Below are positions 1 through 12,368 of a stretch of 64,000 nt of DNA, one piece after another (the first letter of the stretch is position 1; every line of letters starts with the position of its first letter). The stretch comes from Gryganskiella cystojenkinii (lineage: Eukaryota; Mortierellomycota; Mortierellomycetes; Mortierellales; Mortierellaceae): NCBI GenBank assembly GCA_015852425.1, contig JAAAIG010000043.1:22796-86795 (forward strand), in the 5' to 3' direction. The position numbers and the translations under genes are program-made. The notes below the pieces were generated by a model. The model made no database searches, was not told where the DNA came from, and saw only the letters and a program-made list of their open reading frames with translations.

Positions 1-43
1 TGTACTGATCAGTCCTTTTTTTCGGCTTGGCTCTTGCTACTAG

Positions 44-402
44 CGAGTATTGAGGTCTTTGACTTTGTCCTGCGGAGTCTTTTTGCTAGCAAGTCTTACT
101 CACTCAAGAGGAATATCAAGTAAGGGCGCACATTTTGACATTGATCGATTAAACCGCTCCTTTTCTTTTTTTCTTAAAAGAGAACTCTAACACAAGTCAT
201 TTTGTTTTCTTCATGAACTAGATTGTTGGGTCCAGGCGCAGAAATCCTGTTGGGACGATTGAGTTTCGACACGGACACGAAAGTGAAGCATCTTACGATA
301 GAGCAACTCAACGAGATTGCAGTCAAGTTCGATCAATGGCCCCTTAGACCCGCTACCCTCTATGATGACATGATCCTCCAGGAGAGCAGAAAGAAGCGTT
401 AA
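44..402 (+). CDS. Mitochondrial transcription factor B / rRNA adenine dimethyltransferase-like, C-terminal end
   Basis: Two exons are visible, 44-119 and 222-402, joined through a GT-AG intron (120-221) whose phases agree (AA|A). Upstream exons lie outside the window. The joined segment includes FDFVLRSLFASKSYSLKRNI followed by LLGPGAEILL, LTIEQLNEIA and a WPLRP-type end. This is the pattern of the C-terminal helical domain of the KsgA/Dim1/mtTFB family: a conserved FDF..R.LF motif, a basic segment, then a ..LT.E.......WP stretch. Family members dimethylate two adenines in small-subunit rRNA, or act as mitochondrial RNA polymerase initiation factors. The catalytic Rossmann domain is not in the window, so which of the two roles applies cannot be decided. 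The frame also stays open upstream of 44, so that exon's left edge is tentative. The protein ends in KKR just before the stop. Confidence 0.62.
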
Positions 403-541
403 AAAGCTGCAAGTACAAAGAGACGGTGAAACGTTTCAAAGTACAATAAAAACAAACCAAAGAAGCCTCACAGAGTTTTATATTTTCAAAAAAAAAAGGG
501 TGTTACACAATGGAGGGGTGGTATTTTGGTCCGATCGTTAT

Positions 542-3495
542 TTACTCTAAGGCTGCTTTGGATCGCAAGGTACGCTTTCGAACATTCTCCGCTCCAACCT
601 GTTTCTTAGCCACGGTCTTATTCACACCCTTATGTTTCTTGGGATCCTTGTGACTCATTCTGGTCTTGTCTCTCATGCCCTCACCGCCCTCCCAGAACGC
701 GCCTGATCCATGAACAGACTTGACAGGACTTTCGCCACAGACACAGGGCTTATCACTCACAGTCTGTTCTCTCGAGCAATGACCACAGACCATTCTCTTG
801 GCAAACTCAGATTCATGATCTTCCTTGTCGTCGTGACATAAATGACAGGCATAAATCTTGGAACAGCAGGGGAAGCGGAACCAACGACGGGATTTCTTGT
901 AATGATCGCAGGCGCCCTTTCTCGGCAAGGGGTCCCCAACCTTGAGTTCGAAATCCAATCCACCGTTCTTGAGGTTACCACCACGGATGAGCTTCTTTTT
1001 CAGAGGGAGTTGTTCGAGTGTCAAAGCCGAGGCTTTCATGAGATCTCCTGGGGAGAGTTTGACGAATTTAATCTCGCCCTCGAGCGTCATAGTCATCCGG
1101 ACGTGACACTTGCGACAGTTTGCTGTTGCGGACATGCCACGGCCGATACGTTGACGGAACCCCGTTGGCGCATGTTGTTGTTGTTGATGGTGAGATGTTG
1201 AGTCAGCGGTGGTTTCGGCAGGATGATGATCGGTCACGGCGCCGTGGACGGTGTCACACTCGCCACAGGTCGGAACGAACGCCGAGGGCAATAGATCAAA
1301 GGCCGTACAGCCCGCGAGATCAATGTATCCAAGCGTCCTGGACTGCATGTGAATATACTCCGTCCTGAAATGAGCGCCCAACAGGGACTGGCAGTTATCA
1401 CAGGTTCTCCACTTGCGAGTGTCGCCACCACTCTTGGAAGCTGAGGTCGAGGGGGGGATGCCACCGCCTTCTTGCGGGACTAGATCGGGAATCTCAAAGA
1501 GTCCCTTGCATCGGTTACATCGGACCAAAAGATTGAGGGATCGACAATACAGTAACAAGATGTGTTCCAATTTGAGTTCGGGCATCCGAATCTCGATTCC
1601 GCGTTTTGGGGGTGCAGAGGCGTCGGTACTAGTTGTGCCTTGGCCTTGTCCGGTGTTTCCTGGTGCGTCATCCTCAGATTCTACATCTGACTCTGATTCA
1701 TCATCGTTATTATCGCTCCCACTGACGCGATCCTCAGAGTCGTCCTCTTCCTCGCCGTCGTTGTCTTCGTCTTCGTCCGAGGATGTCATGGCGCCTTGGT
1801 CTTCTGCATCAAAGTTTCGCGGCTTTTGTGGTTGAGGAGAGTTGACATAGACGACTTTGGGATTACGGTCCGGTTTAAAGGGTTCATAAAAGGACGAGGC
1901 GGGTTTGTTGGTTGGCTCGACAGTTATTGTTGCTGCCGGTGATGAGGATGACGACGACTCCGGCTCTGCCTTGAGAGTCATATTCGCCATCGCCTGAACG
2001 ACCGGTGAGGGTGCCTCAGGTTTGGGCAACGACATCAGATCCTTGAGATCCCGATTGAGTTGATTCAACAGTTGGAAGAGCGAATGTTGAGGCATCGCTG
2101 CCACCGTCTTTCGGAATCCTGCCTCGACATTTCTAATTTTTTACAAATAAGTGACAATTGCGGGTGAGCGGATGGACATGAAAGTGACAAAAATAGTAAA
2201 AAAAAAAAATAATCCAAATACTGCGGCCGGTTACACACGAAATAAATACATCATGGGAAAAAAAAATCGTTGAGCTCCGTATCGTTTTTTTTTTACCTTG
2301 CTCTCCAGAGTTCGATCTCGGGGTTATGGCCATCCTCTTTTAATCGAACCTCGCACGGTTCCAAAGGATAGATATTGGGGACCAATAGATTGATCCACAA
2401 TGGTCCCTCCCAGACCACAGGCATCTGCGACTTATTGGCGGATTCGAGCGAGATCTGGATCTCGGTCGGGGTGATGGTCTGGATCGAGGATCGGAATCGG
2501 GCTTGGATCTGAGCCATTTGTTGCTGTCGTTGCAAGCTGGCCTGGTCCAATTGACTGATCGTGTACACGGGTTTCCTTACCACCGGTGTCGAGGATACTG
2601 GTTTCGTAAGAGGTGGTGTCTGAACGGCCGGCGCTGGCGTGACCTTGACAGCAGTGGGAGGAGGAGGCGTAGGAGGAAGCGCTGGTGGAAGAACAGGAGC
2701 AGGGCTGATATTATTTTTCGAATTATGATTGCTCTGGTAACTGTTATTGGCATGCCCGACGAATCGAATCGTCGGTGCTGGAGGTTTTTGCAAGAGTTGT
2801 TCCATGTTGACATCTAACCAGTTCAAATGTTGCAATAGCGATTTGGGTGGCTGTTGACGTGCCGCGGTGTCGAATCCACGTTCCAGGTTGGTCGAGAAGC
2901 CCTTGGGGATGGTCGAGTTCAAGACTGTAAGCGAGGGTGCGGATTCTGGATAGTCAAGCGGAACTTGAAGACGGACATGAAGTGATTCAATCTCGTAAGG
3001 GAAGTCGGGATCAGAGGGGATGATCTTGAGCTCAAAGGCGTCATGGTTTTCTAGAGTGATTGATGCCGGTGTTGAAGAAGTGGTGGAAACGGATTTGAAA
3101 GAGGATACGAAACGACTTTGGACTTGAGAGATCTCAAAGGCACGGAGTTGAGCCTTGGCTTGGGCCTGATCTGTTGCTGAATCGAGGTTTTGAAGGGCCT
3201 TTGGGACGGGTTTACGAACAGGTGCACGGTTTGCTGGAGGGGCTCTTCTTGGATTGGAAATGCGGGAGGTGTTTGAGGTGGCTGCTTCTGGGACTACGGC
3301 AGTAGTGTTGGTCGTGGCAGGCGCTGAGGGAGCTGAAGATCGAGTCTTGTGAGTGGAGGGGGGGAACTCTGCAGTTGAAGAGGTTGGTCCTTGAATGTGA
3401 GCGAATCGACAAGAGGCTCCGTTACGACAACCCTTTTTTGTGGCAAAGAATTGGCATGGAGCAAGGGATGAAGTAGAAGAAGGGGACGATGACAT
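542..3495 (-). CDS. CCCH and CHY zinc-finger protein
   Basis: Two exons, 3495-2297 and 2132-542, are separated by a 164-bp GT-AG intron with matching phase (AG|A) and give 929 residues. Near the N-terminus Cys14, Cys23, Cys29 and His33 form a C-x8-C-x5-C-x3-H finger of the RNA-binding CCCH type. The middle is Ser/Thr/Pro-rich, with a segment around residues 150-235 that looks like a folded RWD-type region (inference) and an acidic Asp/Glu run in the second exon. Residues about 808-865 hold a CHY zinc finger (C.HY..S.RWFRFPCCSK..AC..CHD, then C..C), as in Hot13 and RCHY1 proteins, which bind zinc and act in redox or ubiquitin-related steps. Further CxxC pairs lie between the two fingers. I start at 3495 because an upstream in-frame ATG at 3558 would only add residues unlike the family. 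A two-gene reading is unlikely, since the exon 1 frame runs straight into exon 2. Exact function is unknown. Confidence 0.82.
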
Positions 3496-5268
3496 TACAG
3501 AGAAAGACGGGTAATTAAGGAAGAACGCAGTGTGGTGTCCAATGATGAGCGTCGGCACGGGAGAAGAAGAAGAGGAGTGGAATGAAGAAGAGGGAGAGGA
3601 ACGAGAAAGAGATGTAGTGATTCACGTTCTTATTGTTCTTTTTCTATTGCAAAACTGCGGGCGAATGGTCACATGATCACACAGGAAAATTTTGGTGGCA
3701 AAGAGCTCGAGGTACCTGGTTCTCAGGAATGAATGGCAGAAAGCGATCGGGCTCAATCAGACCCTTGAATCGTGTTGGATCACAACCTTCAAAGAAACGT
3801 AGCGCATTCGGTTCCAGCGACCTCGCTTATCATCCCCCTCCTTATTTTTCGTCTGAAAAGGCTCAATTGGTTCTTTCAGGCGAGTTTAAAGCTTCACGAA
3901 GGTTGTACGCGTTTTCCGATTCCTGCACAAATCCCATGTAACTTTAGATCTCCCTACGGGATAAAGAGAGGCCTTTGCGCCGAACGAGAAGGATAGGTTG
4001 GTAAACGCGGATCGCTGGAATCGAATGCGCTACTGTTCTTTGAGGGTTGTGATCGGTCAAGTTGAGTCGATCCTTCGCAGTGTTATACCACATGCGACCA
4101 TTCGCCGCCAATTCTATCTCCTAAAAGGATGGAGCCAAACAAAGCCGTGCTTTGTTGAGCAGAATGAAGGCCTCCTTAGTACTTTTATGCGCGGTGCTAA
4201 CGACCCTCGCTCTCACTCTCTCTCTCTTTTTTTTTTACGCTTTTCTTTTGTCTTTTCAAGAGGGACATCGAGAAAGAAAGAGGGATGAACAGAAGTCGCC
4301 TGGAAGCGAAATCCCAGGTCGCGATGACTCTCAAAACTGCGGTTCATTATATGATCAAGAGAGAAGCGGGGAGGCTGACCGCATCTGAATTGCAATTGTA
4401 AATTGCAAGACACCAAATAACACCAAGGTGGCGCAAGTTCAGAAATAGGCTGAACAAAGAGAGGAGAGAGAGAGAGCTCACAACTTGGAGTTTTGCAGCA
4501 GCAGATCTGGAACAAAGGAAAATCAAATTCGAGAGCACAGAAAGAATGAAAGAAGAAAAAAGGCGTTCAACAGAGCAAAAAAAGTCTTTTTGTTGTCGCG
4601 AGCAACAACCCTGTGTCTGTCACCCACGAGTGAGGAAAAGAAAACTTTCAGCAGTAAAAAAAGAGGTATGAAAAGGAAAGAAGATGGCAGTAAGGGCAAA
4701 ACAATTCCAAGAAAATGCAGAGCGGGCAGAGAGGATAAAGAAAGAGAACTCAATCTCCTTCTAACGAGCCAATCAGCACGCGCTCTGAAATGAAATTGTC
4801 CATCGGCTGCATTTCTGTCGAAGGAAAACTGTTTAATTTTTTGCACAACGGGGACACAAAAAAAAAAAAAAGTTCCAACCATCGTTGCTCATCATCTTTT
4901 CCCTTTTATACCATTCTTCCCGTCATCATCTCTCTTCCTCACATCCGTCTCTTTGCATTTGCATCTTCATTCTCCAACCCTTTTCTTCCCTCTCCGTTCG
5001 CATCATCTCCCTCCTCCCTCTTCCCTCTTTGCTTGGTATTTACAACTTGTTCAAACACGTCGAACCCGTCTCTGGTCGTTTATCTCGTTCACTCATACAG
5101 TTTACTCTCTTTCTCTTTCTCACCTGTTATCTAGACTCGAATCAACTCGACTCGCAAACAACTCTCTCTTTTTTAAACACTCGGGGGATCGGCAGACACT
5201 CACAGGATTTTCTTCGAGGGCGGCAAGGCAGGCAAAATCATACATCGATACTCCCTCACCCCCAAACG
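3496..5268. other. Intergenic region, divergent promoters
   Basis: This lies between the divergently transcribed CCCH/CHY gene and the coiled-coil gene. I see no convincing coding sequence. About 4480-4790 is purine-rich on the + strand. About 4880-5200 is strongly pyrimidine-rich (TTC/CTC runs) and directly precedes the ATG at 5269, which fits a long 5' leader or initiator region for the coiled-coil gene. Confidence 0.5.
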
Positions 5269-8200
5269 ATGGGTTCCAGATACAACGGCCCAGGGGCGGC
5301 CCTTCGTGGTCAACCTCGGGCACCGAGACAATCTTCACGAGCAAGAGAGGATACTGACGGGTCAACAGCTGTACGTTTTTACTCTTTATTTGGTTTTTCT
5401 TTCTTTCAAAACTTTGTCAGCTATCCTTTCTGTTCCATCGATTCTCTAACACCTTCCCCCTCCCTTGATAATATTTGATATTACCCCTTGTCATTTCAGG
5501 CACAGCCTTCAGATAGATCCCGTCAACCCACAGACAACAGATCTCAGACTGCAGTAACCCCGAAGGATCTTCCGGACATGGCGAGCCCACGTCCATACGC
5601 ACCCTCGCACCAACGTCAATGGAGCGACGCATCGTCCCTTCAAGGGACGGGACAGTATCAGCATGGACCTCCGCCATCAAACGGTTTCCCCTACAACGCC
5701 AACAACACTAACAACCCTCGATCACCATACATGGGTGCCACTACAGGATCACCCGTTTCTCCACCGCCCACGTCTTCTTCCCCTTCTTCTCAGAGCTCAT
5801 ACTTTCTTCCCGGAGATCATCACAGAGCACAAGGAGGACATGGATATCCTCAACAACAACAGCAGCAACATCCCTATGGTTCACCACCTCAACAAAGACA
5901 GCAACCACCACAGCAACAGCGAGGCTATGGTCCCAGCTCGTCTTCTCCTGCACTTGGACCTGGTGGGCCTGGCCAGGGTCAGTATCCACCTTATCAGTAC
6001 GGTAATAACGGATCTCGTGGCGGACCCAACGGTTATGCGGGCAGCAGCAACGGATATGATCAAAGCCCAATGATGTCTCCTCAGGACGGGTGGCGTTCCC
6101 CTCCTGGTCCAAGAGGATACCCAAACCAGAGCCAACAACCGTATTCGCCCTCTTCAAACTATCGCCAGCCAGGACATCAGCAGCAGCAGTATCCTTATGC
6201 TTCCTCAGTTACGAACGACGACCATCATAATGGTCAGCAAGACCGAACTCGAAATCGCTACGAGTCCGACTCGGATGACTACTATAACCGCCAAAACAAT
6301 CACGGACCCGGTGGTTATGGACAACATAACGCTCAAGGTGGTCAAGGTGGCGGCCGATATGAGAACGGCGGACGTGCTCTGAGTTACTCTACCTCGATTG
6401 CTTCGAACACGTCGTCGATCTTGGCTGCTCGTCGTGCGAGAGACGAACGGAACCAACGTCAAAAGCCGCTAGGGGACGAATGGCTCACTTCTCCTACAGG
6501 AACTGAGCACGAAACCGAAATCCTGCCCTGGAGCGATGACGAAGCAATTGTGGCCAAGGCTGTGCGGTCGCCTCCTACCGGTTACTCGAANNNNNNNNNN
6601 GAGAAGATCCTACCACCTATCCCTGGTAGGAACGCCAACAATGGCGGTCAACTTTCGCACTCAAATTCCATCAGAAGTACCGTTTCTTCGGTGGCTGCCG
6701 GACACAAGTCAAACTCAGATATGATCAAGGTGGAAGTTGGTGGAGCGACGACTTTTATCCCTACCAACGAGGGATCCGGGGTCAATTTTGTCAAGAATGT
6801 TCCTAGTTCCTCGCCTCCTCCTCCCTTGTCAAGACACCTTCCCAATCAGCAGCAACAGAGCCTGAGTGGTATTGCTTCATCTTTGAGATCTGCCGCCGCT
6901 GCCACGACTACAGCCAAGGCAGCGACCACTGAGATTCCTCGACAGGATCAGTCCAAGACTACAAAGCCAACAACAGCCAGACGGATTTCGTCTGACTGGG
7001 GCGGACAAAGAATCAGTCTAGACGACATGTTGTCGCCAACTCTCAATGGCAACGGAAACAACAATAGCAACAACATTAGCAGCAGCACGATCAAGGACAA
7101 GGATAGTCAACAACAACAAGCGATGAACAGCTGGCGAACCTCCCCTCCCTTGATGGCCTCCAAGGACACGGCATTCAAGGACTTGAAGAGCAAACGTCGC
7201 AGTAGTTTGCCCGAAAAGTTTGTACCCAACTGGAACGAGCAAGCTCAGGGTTGGAGAAACAGTATCGGACAGAGGAGACCCTCCTGGACGGCCGATAGTC
7301 GTGATAATGGCAAGGAGAACCATGTGGATTCTCGACAGGATTGGATGGCTCAAAGTGCTGCGGCCAAGAAGGCTCTTGGAGACAAGACCGTCTCCAAGCC
7401 CATTGCCGCCATCGATACGAAACGCACCTCTATAGAAGATCGCCGTCGATCTCGGTCCTGGTCACCCAGTCCGGTCTTGTCCCGCAACGGTTCCAAAGCC
7501 AACGTCGAACCGGTGACAAATGGTGCTCGCAAGAACTCTTTGGCCTCGACCATCTCTCGATCCCGTTCCAGATCCCCTGTCAGATCAAGCTCCATCACAA
7601 GATCTCGTTCTCATTCTCTCGCCACCTCAAGATCCCGGTCTCATTCCCGGTCTCGTTCGCCCGGACCTCGATCCAGGAATGCCGGTCACCGGCATTCGCT
7701 TGACTCTCACCACTCGTATTCTCGTTCAAGATCGAATTCGCTTCACTCAGAGACCAGAATGAATGCGCGATCCAACTCAAATCGCATCCATCGATCGGAT
7801 TCACCCCATTCAAGGTCCAGCTCGATCTCTCGATCCCGGTCCAGGACTCCTGAAAAGTACAAGGCTGCAGCGACCAAGGACACAAAGGTCACCGAGCGTG
7901 AATCATCTAGATTCTCTTGGCATTCAGGAACAGAAACGAACCGTCATTCTTGGGAGTCCACGGTCAAGCCCACTGAGAAAGGTAACAATATTCTTGACAT
8001 GAAGACCAAGGATGTTGGTGCGTCTCGGTACTCTTTGGCAACAGAGGATCTTTCGGATTACGAGGATGATTACAGAGAGACCAAGAAAGATGTGAGCAAT
8101 TTAACCACCACGACTGACGTCGCGGCCAATGGCATCAATGGTGCTGCACATTCGCAAGAGATCAAGAGGAACGTCACTCGACGTGACTCGATCTCGGACT

Positions 8201-11200
8201 CGGACATGGATTCACCCCCACTCAAGGTCCAGTACTCAAGGAGGCCTCAGCAAGATGACGACGATGAAAAAATCTCGTCCAAGCACCCGGCGTCGATCAT
8301 CTCAACCTTCAGCTTGCCTCCTGCAGGAGATTCTATCTCGGCTCCTCCAGTGCCCCAGCCCATGCCCACCAATTCCAACTACCAGACGGGTTTAGCACCG
8401 GGTGGTCCGGGTCCTGCTGTGAACACATCAAGAGATTTCCTGAACTACAAGCCGGTGGCACCACCACCCGTTCCAGCCTCACCGACCAAGGAAGTTCCAT
8501 CGATGCAGAGTCAATCTGCGGTTACGACGGTGTCGATCGAAGCTGCAACTGCGACCATGACTCTGTCGAGTTCCAGAATCTCGATGGAGAGCTTCAAGAA
8601 TGTTCCCGGGAATAGCGGAGAACAGCAGAAAGGTGCCATGGATACAGATCTGGATACAGACTTTGATACGGATACCGAGTCTTTGATGAACCATCGCCGT
8701 GGTGATCGAAACGGGCCTTCAGCTCGTTCAGCTCCCTTTGACTCGGCGCCTTCGACCCCGGGAAGTCGAGGATATAATAATAACAACAACATCGGTCATA
8801 CTCCTTTGTCGAGGAATGCTTCCAACACCTCCCAGCTCTCTCAGCTTTCAAGAAACGCCTCAAATACGTCACAGCTTTCGAGAAACGCTTCGAACACTTC
8901 TCTTCTCTCCCGAAAAGAATCCACGAGCAGTTCAGTATGTCACGCATGTGCAGGAAAACCAATATCAAAAAGGTGTTATTCGTTACTTGTTTCGATCGTC
9001 AGCTAACTCGTATACACTCTCTGATCTGTTTTATAGATTGTCTCTATGGACATGAGAGGTCCAAGACCTGGAAGTCCCTCGACTCACTCAGTTTCTTCCA
9101 TGTTGTCTTCATCACCCCCACCTCAGAGGGCCCCACCCCCAATTCCAGCCTCAGAGATCGGGGCCAACGGATCCATCATCGGAGTTGGTTTGGGACTTTT
9201 GGCAGGCGCGAAGCGATCTGCTAGTGGAGGCAGTGCCCGCGGTGCGCGATCGGGTCTCAGCAAACAAATCTTGCCCCCGCCCACAGCACCCCCTGGCCCG
9301 CCCCCTGGCCCTCCCCCACCACCTGCTTTGGAGACCGCAACTGCAGCAGCCGGTAAGACTTCATACGGAATTTTGCCACCCCCGATCCCATCCTCGTTCT
9401 TGAGTCCCACCAAAGAGAACGGTAGCACGGGCCTTCCTGCCCCCAGTATGGCCTCGGTTGTGAACACGACCTTGTCAGGCGCGATTCAAATGCAAATTCT
9501 TGCTGACGAAGATCAGAGCAAATCCCAGATGGGTGCGATCACAGTCGAAAGTGACGAACGGATGTTGACGCGCCTGAATAACCGTGTCGCTCAGCTGGAG
9601 AAAGAGCTCGAATTTGCACAGCAGGATCTCGAGGCTAGTTTGGAGGATGCCTCGGATCTTCGGGATAAGGTCCATGATCTCGAGACGGAGCTTGAGGATG
9701 CCCTCACGAGTCAGAATTCCAAGGCCAATACCGAGATCGATCAAAACGCAAAGGACGAATGGGAACGTGAGCGTGTCCAACTTCTCGAGGACCTTCAGCG
9801 TCTGAAGGAAGATCACCAAGATGATCTTGAGGATTGTGAACGTCGCGTCGGGGACGCTCACAAGGGTGAGCTTGAACGTCTTCACTCGGACCATGCCCTG
9901 GCTCTGGAGGATCATGAGACCCGATCGAGAAGAACCGTCGAAGATCTGGAAGAGAGTCATGCACGCGCCATCGAGGATCAGAAGCTACGATTGGAGGAAG
10001 ATCACCAGGATGCGCTGGATAAAATCCTAAGACAACTCGAAGAGGCTCATGATGAGCATTCCCGAGCCTTGGAGGAGACGCGGTCTAAGCATGAGCAAGA
10101 TGTGATGAAGGCCCAACAGGAATGGGAGTCTCGACTCGAAAAGGAGCTCGAGGTTCTCAAGTCCAGTCATGCGGATCAGGTTGAAATCTGGACTACGGAG
10201 CGTGAAAAGTTGGAGCAGACGCTTGAGGAGGCCAAGACCAAGCAAGAACAAGCTCAGAAGGATCTTGAGCACCACAAGAAGGAGACGGAGCAGGCCCTGG
10301 ATAAACTCGAGGTCGTGCTGGCGGATGACAAACAGACGTCGGCTCGTCTGGTGCAAGATCTGGAAGCGAAATCCAAGCGATTGGAGGATCGCGTTGCGGA
10401 ACTCGAGGCCGAGTTGCAAGAGCTGATGCAGGATAACGTCCAGATTGTCGAGGAGATGCAACGTCGTGAGGAGGCTTGGGCGCACGAACGATCAGTGCTT
10501 CAGTCCGAAGGCAGTGACAACGATGGTAACGCAGCGCGCGTGCAAGAAATGTATGAACAGATCCAGACACTCACAGAATCGAAGCGTCAAGCAGATGCTC
10601 AGTTCCAAGGTATCGTTAAGGGACTATTGCGTGAGGCGTCCAAGAGCAAGAAGGACCTCGAGGAGCGCGATCAGCTTTTGCAGAAGGAACGTGAGGCTCA
10701 AGAAAACATTTCCAAGGAGATGGAGACGATTGTTCAACAACTCGAGCAAGCCCGTCAGGGTCAAGAGATGCATCAACAGGAACGGTCCGGTCTGGAACAA
10801 TCTCTTCGAGAGATCGAGGACCAACTCGAGGCTCAGCGACGCAACGGCAATGAGGCCATGCTGTTGATCCAGAAGGAACTCGAGACCCGACTCCAAGACG
10901 CCGAACAAGAGCTGGCGTCCAAGAGACAGGCATTGACCGAACTCCAGACCTCATTAGACAAGGACCGTTCCAAACTCGCGAAGGATCAACAGCAAGAACA
11001 GTTCATGTGGCGGAACAAACTGGATCAAGTCGAGGCCGCGCTCAAGACCAAAGAGGCTCAAGTTCGGAAACTGGAACAAGAGGCGGACGCGACGATGAAG
11101 ATCCAGACGGATCTTTTGCAGAGTATGGAACGCGATGCGGCTTCCTCGAGCAAGAAGGCAGAGGCCAGCATGTTGGCGAAGACCAAGGCTCTGGAGTTGG

Positions 11201-12135
11201 CTTTTGAAGAGGAAAAGAACCAGTTGATAGCTCAGATGAAGGGCATGGAGGCTGCGTTTGAGGAGGAGAAGAGGATGCAATCGTCCCAGTTGCACAAGGA
11301 TCTGGTACAACAGTTCCAGAACGATTCGAACGACAGGGAAACGCGGTTGCAGCAACAGTTGGATTCGATCCATCAACAGGAGATGGCGACGGTCCAACAG
11401 AATTTGTTGTCGAAACATGATCAACAAATCCGGGCTGTCCATCAAGAACTCTCGATCGCGCAGCAGGAGTTGGTCCAAAAGCATGAACAGCAAATGAAGG
11501 CTGCCCGTCAACAACACGAGGCCGCATTGGCCCAGGCCAATGCTCAGGTGGCACATCAGACAAAGTCACTGGAAGATCAACTCAAACAAAAGACCAAGGC
11601 GCTTGAGGAGAAATCCAGATCATTGGAGGACCAGCTGGAGAAGATTCAAGCCCAGGCGGAACAGGATCGATCCGAGAAGGAGACTGCGTTGAAGGACCGA
11701 ACTTTCTTGGAGCGTAGGATGGCCGGTCATGATCGTCGCCATAAGGAACTCGAAGAGTCCCTGGAATCCCTTCAAGCCCAGATGGATCAATCCAAGGCCA
11801 AGTTTGGTCAGGATCTGCAAGAACTCGAGCGGTCCAAGAAGAATCTGGAGCGCAAGTTGGGTATGGCCCGCGAGGATGTTGAGGAGTTGAACAAGGTCCG
11901 GGACGAATTGGAGAGTGATCGGAATGAGCTCCGGAAAGAGCTTTCCAAGATGAAGAAGTCTGGTGGTGGTGGAAGCGGAGGAAGCAATGGCGGTGGAGGT
12001 GCTGGAAAGGCCGAAGCCGCTGCTTGGGAAGCCGAGAGAAAGGCGATGAAAGAGCAGATGACGAAGTTGGAGGATGAAGTTCAGATCATGCTTGAGAAGA
12101 ATATGAACCTGACGATCGAGCTTAGTATGAAATAA
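5269..12135 (+). CDS. Large disordered and coiled-coil scaffold protein
   Basis: Three exons, 5269-5370, 5500-8934 and 9037-12135, all join in phase 0 through GT-AG introns and give 2211 residues. Residues 1-340 are Pro/Gln/Gly/Tyr-rich, with polyGln around 153-177. Residues about 720-818 are an arginine-serine (RS/SRSRSRS) tract like those phosphorylated by SR-protein kinases. Just before the second intron (DNA 8810-8920) the motif SRNASNTSQL recurs three to four times. Residues about 1350-2205 form one very long coiled coil rich in Glu, Gln, Lys and Leu, broken near the end by a Gly/Ser linker (DNA 11960-12005). The architecture fits a cytoskeletal, septation or polarity scaffold, but I do not recognise a family. 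Ten N at 6591-6600 lie inside exon 2. The frame is kept across them, but the true number of missing residues is unknown. Confidence 0.8.
6591..6600. other. Assembly gap (10 N) inside a coding exon
   Basis: A run of ten N falls in exon 2 of the coiled-coil gene, after codons for ...GYS. A run of exactly ten N is probably a placeholder. The open frame on both sides matches, so no frameshift is implied. Confidence 0.95.
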
Positions 12136-12368
12136 GAACAAAAGTATCTCTAATAATTTAAGATAGACAACAACCACCCCCAAAAAATCTCACCCCAGCA
12201 TAGTAATAACCCCCCCCCCCCCTCCAATGTCATTTTCAATAACTATAACTTATTTTTTTGAATCAAAAACTGGTTTCTAGGCACTTTGACAAGATCCATG
12301 TTTTTTTCCGCCTGCTTTCCTTTTATAAAAATATGTGTATATGTTTATCAATACAAACTTGCATACTC

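Noticed and set aside
4485..5478. Plus-strand frames of 100-200 codons before the coiled-coil gene
   Set aside because: Low-complexity readings of purine- or pyrimidine-rich leader DNA. The real start is the ATG at 5269, which splices in phase.
9704..12183. Long antisense frames opposite the coiled-coil exon (for example 10954-11556 and 11620-12183)
   Set aside because: Leu-rich antisense readings arise from Glu/Gln/Lys-rich coiled-coil codons. They have no independent signals.
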